DNA from: CAZEQL01 sp964514415
GTDB taxonomy: Bacteria; Chloroflexota; Dehalococcoidia; GIF9; AB-539-J10
Direction of reading: 5' to 3'
Assembly: GCA_964514415.1 (NCBI GenBank)
Contig: CAZEQL010000003.1
Location: forward strand, 1 to 52,065
Length of the DNA: 52,065 bases
Of the stretch, positions 32,192 to 39,677 are shown piece by piece. The notes under the pieces are model-generated. The model saw nothing but the letters and a program-made list of their open reading frames with translations, ran no database searches and was not told the origin of the DNA. The translations under genes and the position numbers were made by a program. How positions within the stretch are numbered: position 1 is the stretch's first letter; each line of letters starts with the position of its first letter.

Positions 32192-32526
32192 GGTATGCAG
32201 TGCCTATTACTGATGGCAAGCTAAGCGAGCATTTTGGCCGTTGTAGCCAATTTGCCTTTTTCGATGTCGATGAGACAAGAAATGCAATCGTAAAAAAGGA
32301 AATAGTAACTCCACCAGGATATGAACCTGGCATTCTTCCTGCATGGCTTGCAGAGGAAGGAGTTTCAGTTGTTATAGCTAATGGCGTAGGTTCCAGAGCA
32401 CAGAGTCTCTTTAAAGAGAATCACATTGAGGTTATTACCAACGCGGTAGAAGATGACCCGGAGAAAGCCGTTTTGGGCTACAGAAAAGGAACATTAGCCA
32501 CAGGCGATAATCTGTGTGACCATTAA
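32188..32526 (+). CDS. NifX/NifB-family cofactor-binding protein
   Basis: A 112 aa stand-alone dinitrogenase iron-molybdenum cofactor domain: MRYAVPITDGKLSEHFGRCS, then FAFFDVDE and the ANGVGSRAQSLF loop. It lacks the Met/Gly tail of the other copy. AGGAGG lies 10 bases upstream and the start is overlapped by the stop of the short FmdB-like frame. It probably binds or delivers an iron-sulfur-type cluster together with the MinD-type ATPases. Confidence 0.85.
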   Translation: MRYAVPITDGKLSEHFGRCSQFAFFDVDETRNAIVKKEIVTPPGYEPGILPAWLAEEGVSVVIANGVGSRAQSLFKENHIEVITNAVEDDPEKAVLGYRKGTLATGDNLCDH

Positions 32527-32544
32527 TAGTAATTGTCATTGCGA

Positions 32545-32628
32545 GCCCAATTTATTGGGCGCTTTTGCCCGATTACCCAGGGCAACTATGAAAATTTAAA
32601 CGGAGGGGTCAAGATTAAGCTGCCTCTT
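32545..32628 (+). repeat. MITE-like element, copy 5 (chimeric)
   Basis: The first hairpin GCCCAATTTATTGGGC is intact, but the left end is replaced by GTCATTGCGAG of the REP family (32535-32545). The second hairpin is degenerate (TTGCCCGATTACCCAGGGCA). The right end is ATTAAGCTGCCTCTT. It lies 20 bases before the Mrp-like gene. Confidence 0.65.
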
Positions 32629-32647
32629 AGTAGTAAAGGAGATTATT

Positions 32648-33658
32648 ATGAGTACTGAGACCGAGGAAAAAATTCGAGCCGCGCTGGAACAAGTGCTTGT
32701 CCCCGAAGTGATGCGCAGTTTGGTGCAGATGAATTTGGTTCGGAATATTGAAGTCAAGGATGGCAAAGCGAAAATCGTTCTGGCTTCGACGGCTATTTCT
32801 GCTCAAAATCAGAATTGGCTAAAGGATAAAGTAGCCATAACAGTTCGTGAGCTCCCTGGAGTGAAAGAAGCCACCGTTGATTTTGTCGAAGCCAAGCCCA
32901 AGGAGCTTAACCAGATTCAAAATATAGTGGCGGTGATGAGTGGCAAGGGTGGCGTAGGCAAATCTTTGGTAGCTGGTTTATTAGCCACCGCTTTTGCCCG
33001 AAAAGGCAAGAATGTTGGCATACTCGACGCTGATATCACCGGTCCCAGCATCCCCAAAATGTTCGGCTTAAGTACTCATCCCAGCGGCAATGAGACAGGC
33101 ATTTTGCCTGTATTATCGAGGTCTGGAATTGAGATTATGTCCATGAATTTTCTATTGCCCAGTGAGGATGAAGCGGTTATCTGGCGTGGTCCCCTCATGT
33201 CCAAAGCCATCACGCAGTTTTGGGAGGAGGTGCTCTGGGGCAAGCTTGATTATCTCATAATAGACCTCCCGCCTGGCACTGGAGACGCTCCATTAACAGT
33301 GATGCAAGTGATACCCCTTTCCGGGGTAATCGACGTTTTTACTCCTCAGGAATTAACTGAAATGATAGTGAAGAAGGCAATAAAGATGGCGCAAAAGTTG
33401 AATGTTCGCGTTCTTGGGGTAATAGAAAATATGGCTTATCTGATATTACCTGAAACGGGTAAGAAACTGGAAATCTTTGGCAGGAGTAAGGGGGAGGAAA
33501 TGGCTAAAGCTTCTGGAGCTCTTCTTTTGGGGCAATTACCCATAGACCCCGAGCTAGCCAGATTGTGTGATGCCGGAGAAATTGAGAAGTACAGCTCGGA
33601 TGCTGTGTCTGGAATTTTTGCTAACGTTTTGCGGGTTTTGTCCACAAATAAGAAATAA
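32648..33658 (+). CDS. Mrp/ApbC-family P-loop ATPase lacking the CxxC motif
   Basis: A 336 aa iron-sulfur cluster carrier-like protein. A DUF59/MIP18 domain (residues 1-85) precedes the MinD-like core with Walker A MSGKGGVGKS (about 97-106), the DADITGPSIPKMFG signature and DLPPGTGDAPLT. Canonical ApbC/Mrp proteins carry CxxC after ENM(S/A)Y to bind a bridging [4Fe-4S] cluster. Here residues 261-273 read NMAYLILPETGKK, with no cysteine. A MITE-like repeat lies just upstream. The fold is certain; cluster carriage by the usual site is unlikely. Confidence 0.9.
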   Translation: MSTETEEKIRAALEQVLVPEVMRSLVQMNLVRNIEVKDGKAKIVLASTAISAQNQNWLKDKVAITVRELPGVKEATVDFVEAKPKELNQIQNIVAVMSGKGGVGKSLVAGLLATAFARKGKNVGILDADITGPSIPKMFGLSTHPSGNETGILPVLSRSGIEIMSMNFLLPSEDEAVIWRGPLMSKAITQFWEEVLWGKLDYLIIDLPPGTGDAPLTVMQVIPLSGVIDVFTPQELTEMIVKKAIKMAQKLNVRVLGVIENMAYLILPETGKKLEIFGRSKGEEMAKASGALLLGQLPIDPELARLCDAGEIEKYSSDAVSGIFANVLRVLSTNKK

Positions 33659-33766
33659 ATTATGAATTTCGATTCAATATTTCGGGCTTCAGCAAGATTA
33701 GAGATTGTAGGGGGAGGATCCTGTGCCCTCCCAAAACGAGGGAGGGGGTTAAGGTAAGGGTGAATT

Positions 33767-34252
33767 GTGTTGAGCCAGGATACGAAGGGTAGCTACATAT
33801 TGCTAATTGAGCTTGCCGCTAGCAAGGATATCCTCGTAGGCAAGCTAGGTTATATCTTTTTCCCTAAAGCCTTTTATGCTTATGTTGGCTCAGCTATGAA
33901 CGGGTTCAAGGCAAGATTACCTCATCATCTGAAGCAGACAAAAAAAGCTCATTGGCACATCGATTATCTTTTGAATGACGCCAGGATTGCAGACATAATT
34001 TTATGTCCTGGTGAACAAAGGACGGAGTGCCTCATAGCTCAGGCACTAGCTAAGGATTTTCATTCCATTCCTGGCTTTGGCTGTAGCGATTGCCGCTGTG
34101 GTAGCCATCTCTATCATGATAAAGATAAAAATAATTTAAAGGCCGGGATTGTAGCAGCTCGCGAATCCAGCCTGTCATTGCGAGGAGTTGAAGCCCTGAG
34201 TGTAGCGAAGGAGGAACGTAGGCACGGGTCTAAAGACCCGTGCAAGGTGTGA
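33767..34252 (+). CDS. GIY-YIG-like (DUF123) nuclease domain protein
   Basis: A protein of about 161 aa. GSYILLIEL, FYAYVGSAMNG and the KKAHWHIDYLL segment place it in the DUF123/GIY-YIG family, where the Tyr-Val-Gly strand and the following basic helix form the core. The GFGCSDCRCGSHLY end is typical. Residues from about 136 onward are encoded by REP and palindromic repeat DNA, so the natural end is probably earlier. GTG at 33767 has AAGGGTG at 5 bases. A G-rich hairpin (GGGAGG/CCTCCC, near 33713-33732) lies upstream. Function unknown. Confidence 0.75.
   Translation: MLSQDTKGSYILLIELAASKDILVGKLGYIFFPKAFYAYVGSAMNGFKARLPHHLKQTKKAHWHIDYLLNDARIADIILCPGEQRTECLIAQALAKDFHSIPGFGCSDCRCGSHLYHDKDKNNLKAGIVAARESSLSLRGVEALSVAKEERRHGSKDPCKV
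34173..34243 (+). repeat. REP-like repeat plus GGGTCTAAAGACCC palindrome
   Basis: GTCATTGCGAGGAG (34173) begins a decayed REP unit. It is followed by a perfect hairpin with arms GCACGGGTCT and AGACCCGTGC around AA (34222-34243). The same hairpin core recurs at 36015-36034. Confidence 0.7.
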
Positions 34253-34265
34253 GGGTGACACTATA

Positions 34266-35048
34266 TTGAGCTCTATTATTTATGGGCCGGTGCCTTCGTG
34301 GCGATTGGGTAGGTCGCTGGGAATCGACCTCTTGCCCCCTGGGGGCAAGACTTGTTCTTTCAACTGTGTTTATTGCCAGTTAGGCAGAACCATTAATCTC
34401 ACCAGGGAACGAGGAGAATTTGTTTCTCTGGCTCAGTTGGCTAAAGAACTAAATGTCATTGCGAGTGAAGCGAAGCAATCTCTTCTTGCTGATTATGTCA
34501 CCTTCTCCGGCATGGGCGAGCCCACTCTAGCTAGCAATATAGGGCAAGCTATCAAACTAGCAAAATCAATTTTGCCTATCCCTATAGCAGTTTTGACCAA
34601 TTCCTCACTAATGTCTAGAGAGGATGTCCGCCGTGACCTGGTCAAGGCAGACGTGGTGGTAGTTAAGCTGGATGCTCACAAGCAAGAGCTATTTACCCGG
34701 CTGAATAGGCCTGTAGCTGGTCTTTTGCTTAGTGAAATAATTGAAGGTATTAAGCTTTTCAGGAGAAAATTTAAAGGAAGACTATGCCTCCAGATAATGT
34801 TTATTGAGCTAAATAAAGATTCTGTCAAGGAGATAGCAGAAGTAGCACGTTCGCTTTCGCCTGACGAAGTACAGCTTGACACTCCCTTGCGTCCCTGCGC
34901 TGTTAAGCCATTAAGCCCATCACAAATGGCTTCCATCAAGGATGAATTTAATGGTCTGAGCAATGTAGTAACAGTCTATGAAGCATCAAGACCGGAGGTT
35001 ACGCCTCTAAATTTAAGCGAGACCCTGCGGCGAAGGCCAAAACTTTGA
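34266..35048 (+). CDS. Radical SAM protein
   Basis: A 260 aa radical SAM enzyme. The cluster motif is CSFNCVYC (Cys30, Cys34, Cys37), preceded by YGPVPSWRLGRSLGID, and SGMGEPTLA is the GGE-like SAM-contact motif. It resembles the COG0731-type family of anaerobes. Start is TTG, preceded by GAGGGTG. Residues 64-72 (VIASEAKQS) are encoded by a REP repeat embedded in frame (34455-34482). It precedes a ferredoxin gene, a suitable electron source. Product unknown. Confidence 0.85.
   Translation: MSSIIYGPVPSWRLGRSLGIDLLPPGGKTCSFNCVYCQLGRTINLTRERGEFVSLAQLAKELNVIASEAKQSLLADYVTFSGMGEPTLASNIGQAIKLAKSILPIPIAVLTNSSLMSREDVRRDLVKADVVVVKLDAHKQELFTRLNRPVAGLLLSEIIEGIKLFRRKFKGRLCLQIMFIELNKDSVKEIAEVARSLSPDEVQLDTPLRPCAVKPLSPSQMASIKDEFNGLSNVVTVYEASRPEVTPLNLSETLRRRPKL
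34455..34482 (+). repeat. REP-like repeat inside the radical SAM gene
   Basis: GTCATTGCGAGTGAAGC followed by GAAGCAATCTC, a full unit that keeps the host reading frame open and encodes VIASEAKQS. Confidence 0.8.
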
Positions 35049-35080
35049 TTATAGTTAAAGGAGAGGTTTTATAAAAAGTT

Positions 35081-35380
35081 ATGTTAAAAGTAGATAAAAA
35101 TCTCTGCCGAGGCTGTGGTTTATGTGCCCGCGTTTGTCCTCAAGGAGCAATCACTTTTGTTTGGGGTAAGGCGGAGATAGACCAAAGAAGATGTAATTCT
35201 TGCTATCAGTGTGTTGATGTTTGCCATCAAGGGGCGATTTTTGAAATGGTTGTAGTTTCCCCAAAGGAGCTAACAGCCACCGTCTCCAGCTTAAAACAGC
35301 AAACAGAGGATATCCTGGCAAGAATAAACGCATTATGCCATTGCGAGGCCGGTCCCGAGCGAAGCGAGGGAACTAGCTAA
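35081..35380 (+). CDS. 2[4Fe-4S] ferredoxin
   Basis: A 99 aa ferredoxin with CRGCGLCARVC and CNSCYQCVDVC, two complete cysteine clusters for [4Fe-4S] centres, followed by a helical tail. The last 14 residues (CHCEAGPERSEGTS) are encoded by an inserted REP-like repeat, so the true end was probably near residue 85. The AAAGGAGAGG upstream is 14 or more bases from the ATG, longer than ideal. It follows the radical SAM gene by 32 bases and may donate electrons to it. Confidence 0.85.
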   Translation: MLKVDKNLCRGCGLCARVCPQGAITFVWGKAEIDQRRCNSCYQCVDVCHQGAIFEMVVVSPKELTATVSSLKQQTEDILARINALCHCEAGPERSEGTS

Positions 35381-35441
35381 AGCAATCTCAGTGGGTGAGG
35401 GGGAAGTAAAGAGATTGCCTCGCCTTCGGCTCGCAATGGCA
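35336..35441. repeat. Paired inverted REP-like units
   Basis: CATTGCGAGGC...GCAATCTC runs forward (35340-35391) and GAGATTGCC...CTCGCAATGG runs back (35411-35439). Together they form a long inverted repeat. It overlaps the 3' end of the ferredoxin gene and stops just short of the second TrmO-like gene. Confidence 0.7.
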
Positions 35442-35467
35442 AGCTGGTTACTATTGCTTAAGCGATT

Positions 35468-35959
35468 ATGAGAGAGCAGTATAGTCTGGAATTGAAGCCC
35501 ATAGGGATAATCCATTCTCCCTACGGTGCAGGACAGGCACCATGCCAGAGTTCAGGGCGCGAGGAAATCTGCCAGGTAGAGGTATTCCAGGAATTCGAGG
35601 AGGGTTTAAAAGATATAGAGGGATTTTCCCATATCATCTTGATATACTGGTTTCACCAATCCCGAGGATATCATCTGCTGGTTAAAACGCCCTGGGATGT
35701 GAAGTTGCACGGTCTTTTTACCACCAGGTCGCCACACAGGCCCTGTCCATTGGGGTTATGCGTGGTGGAACTAGTAGCCAGGGAAAAGAATATTCTCAAA
35801 GTAAAGGGGCTGGATGCCATAGATGGCACCCCACTTCTGGATATCAAGCCCTACGTTCCCTCAATAGATGAAAGAAACAATGTCAAAGCTGGCTGGCTTG
35901 AGGGCAAAGCTGAGAATAAAGAAAGAGACCTAAAAATGAACGCCTCAACAATACTATAG
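35468..35959 (+). CDS. Divergent TrmO-family protein
   Basis: A 163 aa paralogue of the trmO-like gene at 1772-2266. It keeps IGIIHSPYG, the EGLKDIEGFSHIILIYWFH segment and LLDIKPYVPSID. The SAM/tRNA signature reads TRSPHRPCPLGLCVVEL, with Cys in place of Asn (RPCPLG) and LC in place of (I/L)S. It sits after a radical SAM gene and a ferredoxin. It may have a substrate other than t6A37; such second copies occur in anaerobes next to metal or cofactor genes. The tail after residue 140 is unlike the first copy. Confidence 0.8.
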   Translation: MREQYSLELKPIGIIHSPYGAGQAPCQSSGREEICQVEVFQEFEEGLKDIEGFSHIILIYWFHQSRGYHLLVKTPWDVKLHGLFTTRSPHRPCPLGLCVVELVAREKNILKVKGLDAIDGTPLLDIKPYVPSIDERNNVKAGWLEGKAENKERDLKMNASTIL

Positions 35960-36014
35960 TCTTCCGCATAATGTCGTATAAAAATCCTCTCCCTCCATTT
36001 GTTTTTCTCGTAGC

Positions 36015-36056
36015 TGTGGGTCTAAAGACCCACAGGGCGAGGCTAAAGCCTCGCCC
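36015..36056. repeat. Double perfect palindrome
   Basis: First hairpin: arms TGTGGGTCT and AGACCCACA around AA (36015-36034). Second: arms GGGCGAGGCT and AGCCTCGCCC around AA (36035-36056). Both end in GTAG/CTAC-like flanks. The rest of 35960-36126 is G/C-poor filler with GGTGAGGGTGAATTATAAG, a phrase also seen near 33751-33766. Confidence 0.75.
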
Positions 36057-36126
36057 CTACGCTCAGAAGATTAAGGTGAGGGTGAATTATAAGAAGTTTT
36101 GTGGTTAACTATAATGTAATACTAGG

Positions 36127-36975
36127 ATGAGAACATATTTGGATTGTATTCCTTGCTTCTTTAAGCAAGCTCTTAACGCAGCGAGACTCGCCGGTGCAGA
36201 TGAGGACACCCAGAAAAAAATACTGGATAGCTTAGCTTCAGAAGTGCCTGATTTTCCTTTATCGAGCTCACCACCTGAGATGGGAAGGATTGTTTATAGG
36301 CTTGTTAGAGAAATTACTAATGAGGAAGATCCTTTCAAGAAGATAAAGGATGAATATAACAAAATAGCTCTTAATATTTATCCTGATTTGAAAAACAAAG
36401 TGGCTCACTCCGAAGACAGGTTATTAACTGCCATAAGGCTGGCAGTTGCAGGGAATGTGATTGACTTTGGCCCGGACAGTTCCTTTAACCTTGAAAAGGA
36501 AATAGAGGATGTATTTGAAAAGGATTTTGCCATCTTTGATTATAAAGAATTTAAAGAGGCTTTAAAAAATACAAAACAGATTCTCTATTTAGCCGATAAT
36601 GCTGGGGAGGTGGTTTTTGACCGCATACTAATTGAGGAATTGGATAGAGATGTTATCTACGTTGTCAGAGATAAGCCCGTAATTAACGATGCCTTGATAG
36701 AGGACGCTCAATTTTGTGGAATAGATAAGATAGCCAGAGTTGTCTCCAATGGGTCGGATGCGCCGGGGACAATTTTGGATTTGTGTTCAAAGGATTTTTT
36801 GAGCCTGTATGCAAATGCAAAGCTAATCATCAGTAAAGGGCAGGGGAATTTCGAGGGGCTGGCAGGAACAAGCAATGCGCCAATTTTCTTTTTATTTAAG
36901 GTGAAATGCGCGGTCATTGGTAATGATGTTGGATGCAATGTTGGTGATATTGCCTTAAAGTACAATTGTAAGTAA
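36127..36975 (+). CDS. DUF89/ARMT1-like damage-control phosphatase
   Basis: A 282 aa DUF89 protein. Members are metal-dependent phosphatases that remove damaged or over-accumulated phosphometabolites. MRTYLDCIPCF opens it with the family cysteines, LYLADNAGEVVFDR is the DNAGE motif that holds the metal, and SKGQGNFEGL and VGCNVGDI follow. The first residues match the bacterial subfamily of about 280 aa. It has no clear ribosome site. A TauE/SafE gene follows about 60 bases later. Confidence 0.88.
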   Translation: MRTYLDCIPCFFKQALNAARLAGADEDTQKKILDSLASEVPDFPLSSSPPEMGRIVYRLVREITNEEDPFKKIKDEYNKIALNIYPDLKNKVAHSEDRLLTAIRLAVAGNVIDFGPDSSFNLEKEIEDVFEKDFAIFDYKEFKEALKNTKQILYLADNAGEVVFDRILIEELDRDVIYVVRDKPVINDALIEDAQFCGIDKIARVVSNGSDAPGTILDLCSKDFLSLYANAKLIISKGQGNFEGLAGTSNAPIFFLFKVKCAVIGNDVGCNVGDIALKYNCK

Positions 36976-37034
36976 GAGAGATATTTTTATTTTTTATCAT
37001 GCTGATAAGAAATTAGGGACTTCATGAAGGAGCG

Positions 37035-37838
37035 TTGTACAGCTATTTACTCATATTGTTAGCTACCGGTGCTGGCGTTGGTTTTGCCAGCGGGCTGCTC
37101 GGGGTTGGCGGCGGCTTTATCATAGTCCCAGTTACATATTGGGTAATTGTGGCTACAGGTATTCCAGCCACTATCGCTATAAAGATAGCCTTCGGAACAA
37201 GTTTACTGGTAATCTTGCCCACAGCAATAAGCGGCGCATGGAAACATAATAAGGAGAAAACAGTTCAATGGAAGGCAGCTTTGGCTTTAGGCCTATGTGG
37301 CTTGGTTGGAGCTTTAGTTGGAGCTACCTTAGCTGCTCACCTCCCGGGAGAAGCCTTGAAAATTGGCTTTGGAGGACTACTTCTGGCTGTTGCCTTGTGG
37401 ATGGGCTTAGGGATGGTGCCAAAATTAGCCAGGGAAACAGAGGAAACAAGAAATAAATTTTTACTCCTAGCTGCTTGCGGTTTCCCTATAGGCATGGTAA
37501 CTGGACTTACCGGCCTCGGTGGAGGGGTATTAGTAGTTCCAGCATTAGTATTAGTAGCTAGTTTCCCCATGCATCTGGCTATAGGAACATCTGTCGCCTC
37601 AATAATATTTATCAGCCTGGGTGGTGTTATCGGATATGTCATAAATGGACTCGGAGTGCCTGGCTTGCTTCCACATTCAATAGGCTATATAAATTTACCC
37701 ATATGGCTATGTTTAGCAGCTACCAGTATACCTCTGGCACAACTTGGCGCTAGGACAGCGCATGCTCTGCCAGTAAAACCACTAAAATATATATTTATCG
37801 CTTTTTTGGTCTATGCAGGACTAAGGATGTTACTCTAG
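37035..37838 (+). CDS. TauE/SafE family membrane transporter
   Basis: A 267 aa integral membrane protein with about eight helices and the two family repeats, one around GVGFASGLLGVGGGFIIVP and one around GMVTGLTGLGGGVLVVP. The family exports sulfite, sulfoacetate or other anions; the substrate here is unknown. The TTG at 37035 has AAGGAG only 2 bases upstream, so a slightly later TTG is possible. It stops just before the convergent metallo-hydrolase gene. Confidence 0.88.
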   Translation: MYSYLLILLATGAGVGFASGLLGVGGGFIIVPVTYWVIVATGIPATIAIKIAFGTSLLVILPTAISGAWKHNKEKTVQWKAALALGLCGLVGALVGATLAAHLPGEALKIGFGGLLLAVALWMGLGMVPKLARETEETRNKFLLLAACGFPIGMVTGLTGLGGGVLVVPALVLVASFPMHLAIGTSVASIIFISLGGVIGYVINGLGVPGLLPHSIGYINLPIWLCLAATSIPLAQLGARTAHALPVKPLKYIFIAFLVYAGLRMLL

Positions 37839-37841
37839 CCT

Positions 37842-38681
37842 CTAGAGAGTGATGCGTGTGCCAGCATTATTGAAGAAGAAAGTCTCTCCAAACGTCTGAG
37901 CCAGTATGACGGATGCTGGCAAGCCTGTGCAGTGAGATACTCCCAGTCGCTGGATGCCAAAACCGAATAATTCGGCAATGGTTGAATCCATCCGTTGTGG
38001 AGAGGCTGCCATGAGATGGGTGCCTCCGATAACTGCATAGACAGGCTCCACACCGGTCAGCTTTTGAGCGTGCTTCAGGATATTAATCATCCCTCGATGG
38101 GCACAGCCTAAAATAACTATCAACCCCATTTCAGATTTGATGAAAAGCGACTGGTCATCCCATAAGGGGTCGGGCTTTAGCTCCCCCTGTTCTTTGACAT
38201 AAAGGATGGAGTCTATTTCCTCATATTCGGTAACCATGGGTATTTCACCGCTGGTAACGATATTTTCGCTGAGCCATATTGGTTCCTTGGACAGGTGAAA
38301 GAATGCTCCCAGACCTTCTGCCTCCTCCCTAATGAAGGGCACTCCGATGTATTCCTCTTCTCCTTCGGGGCGCCGCCTGGCATATTTGGCTGTCCAGATA
38401 TCGGGGTGGGCGACTATTTCAAGCGGTTTTCTTACCAGTTTGAGCACAGGCAGCAGACCACCTGTATGGTCGTAGTGCCCGTGGCTGAAGACGAGTTTAT
38501 CAATTTGGGATAGGTCTATTCCCAGTGTGATGGCATTGAAGGCTGCTGAGAAGGTTGCCCCTGTATCAAACAAAATTTTGCAGCCATCTCCTTCTATCAG
38601 TATGCTCACCCCCCACTCGGCAAGAAGGCCCTTCTTAGCAATAGCGGTATTTTCACTTAGCGTAGTTATTTGGATTGACAT
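37842..38681 (-). CDS. MBL-fold metallo-hydrolase (COG1237-like)
   Basis: A 279 aa metallo-beta-lactamase-fold protein. LVFSHGHYDHTGG carries the HxHxDH metal site, GCAHRGMINIL the following His, and the C-terminal GVSHCTGLPAS the last His. This matches the dihydropterin-phosphate-synthase-like COG1237 family of archaea and anaerobes. The ribosome site AAAGGAGGAATAG is strong. The substrate is uncertain; a role in pterin synthesis is known only for some members. Confidence 0.85.
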   Translation of the reverse strand: MSIQITTLSENTAIAKKGLLAEWGVSILIEGDGCKILFDTGATFSAAFNAITLGIDLSQIDKLVFSHGHYDHTGGLLPVLKLVRKPLEIVAHPDIWTAKYARRRPEGEEEYIGVPFIREEAEGLGAFFHLSKEPIWLSENIVTSGEIPMVTEYEEIDSILYVKEQGELKPDPLWDDQSLFIKSEMGLIVILGCAHRGMINILKHAQKLTGVEPVYAVIGGTHLMAASPQRMDSTIAELFGFGIQRLGVSHCTGLPASVILAQTFGETFFFNNAGTRITL

Positions 38682-38706
38682 TAGCTATTCCTCCTTTATC
38701 ATTAAC

Positions 38707-38836
38707 AGGCTGTTTACAGTCCACCATATAACTTTTTATAAAACCTTCTCTCCTTTGAAGGGAGAGGATTGTAGTTGCCTGATTCATCAGGCTTAGCCCA
38801 ATAAATTGGGCAACTACGTTTTTGAACAACCCCCTT
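38707..38836 (-). repeat. MITE-like element, copy 6 (reverse)
   Basis: On the plus strand: AGGCTGTTTA at 38707, then GTAGTTGCCTGATTCATCAG, GCCCAATAAATTGGGC and CAACTAC (38771-38817), ending near TTTTTGAACAACCCCCT. It is the reverse orientation of copies 1-5. It lies between the MBL gene and the SAM hydrolase gene and starts at the stop codon of the latter. Confidence 0.75.
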
Positions 38837-39671
38837 ATGTGCCCGAAAGAACTCTTATTTCGCCTCCTACCTCTACACCGAGGAAATCCCAAGCGCTTCC
38901 GTCTCTTAACGATATCTCTAGGTAGCCACTACTACCTAGAATAGCCATTAGCCCCTCACCTTGGGCATAATAAGTGCTTATGCCTTGAATGTAACGTCCT
39001 GTTACTTCAATAGTAACATCTTTCCCTGGCAAATCATTACTTTTAACATCCGTAGTCAAGTTGCCAAAGTGGTCGACATATAAAATATGACCAATTAAGT
39101 TGCCTTGTAAGTCAAGGAACGGCTTGGGGGTAGGGAAAACATGGAGAGAGGTAATTTTCTCTCCAAATTCATAAGGCGATATACCTAGAGAAAGTCCAGC
39201 CGCTACAGGGGCAAAAATGTCCCGCCCGTGAAAGGTGGGGCTGACTGGATGCCGCCAAAAACGGGGATCAGTAATAGCCACAGCTTCGAGACCTTGTTTA
39301 AATGTCACTCTCTCAAGATTTTGAAAGTGCTGAATTGAAGACCCTCCAGTAGAAGATAACTCATTAATTACGTAGCTGAGGATGCCATTGTCAGGGGCGA
39401 CGAAGAGAGTTGAAGGTGTTTTCAGGATTATCCCCTGGCGCTCACTACCTACGCCGGGATCAACGATAGCCATATGAACAGTTTGTCCAGGGAAGTAGCG
39501 ATAGGCGACACTGAGTATAAAAGCAGCTTGAAGAACATTCTGAGGCGCGACGGAATGACTGATGTCTACAATCTTAGCTTCGGGGTTTATACTTAATATA
39601 ACCCCCTTCATGACAGCGACATAGGCATCCCTGGAGCCAAAATCAGTGGTCAGCGTTATTACAGGCCCCAT
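38835..39671 (-). CDS. SAM hydrolase / SAM hydroxide adenosyltransferase (DUF62)
   Basis: A 278 aa protein of the DUF62 family, which attacks SAM with hydroxide to give adenosine and methionine; halogenases are a branch of the same fold. Family signatures are ITLTTDFGSRDAYVAVMKG, VDPGVGSERQGI and the NLTTDVKSND end. The Asp in LTTDFG and the VDPGVG loop are conserved. The SD is weak, but it starts 6 bases after secG and is co-directional with gatB-secG. A chloride-using halogenase is unlikely in view of the usual context. Confidence 0.9.
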   Translation of the reverse strand: MGPVITLTTDFGSRDAYVAVMKGVILSINPEAKIVDISHSVAPQNVLQAAFILSVAYRYFPGQTVHMAIVDPGVGSERQGIILKTPSTLFVAPDNGILSYVINELSSTGGSSIQHFQNLERVTFKQGLEAVAITDPRFWRHPVSPTFHGRDIFAPVAAGLSLGISPYEFGEKITSLHVFPTPKPFLDLQGNLIGHILYVDHFGNLTTDVKSNDLPGKDVTIEVTGRYIQGISTYYAQGEGLMAILGSSGYLEISLRDGSAWDFLGVEVGGEIRVLSGT

Positions 39672-39677
39672 CCTTAA

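Noticed and set aside
27222..33658. A nitrogenase gene cluster
   Set aside because: Only NifX-like cofactor-binding domains and MinD-type ATPases are present; no nifH, nifD, nifK, nifE, nifN or nifB core was seen.
38835..39671. A fluorinase or chlorinase
   Set aside because: The fold is the same, but nothing in the sequence or context indicates halogenation; DUF62 hydrolase is the common function.
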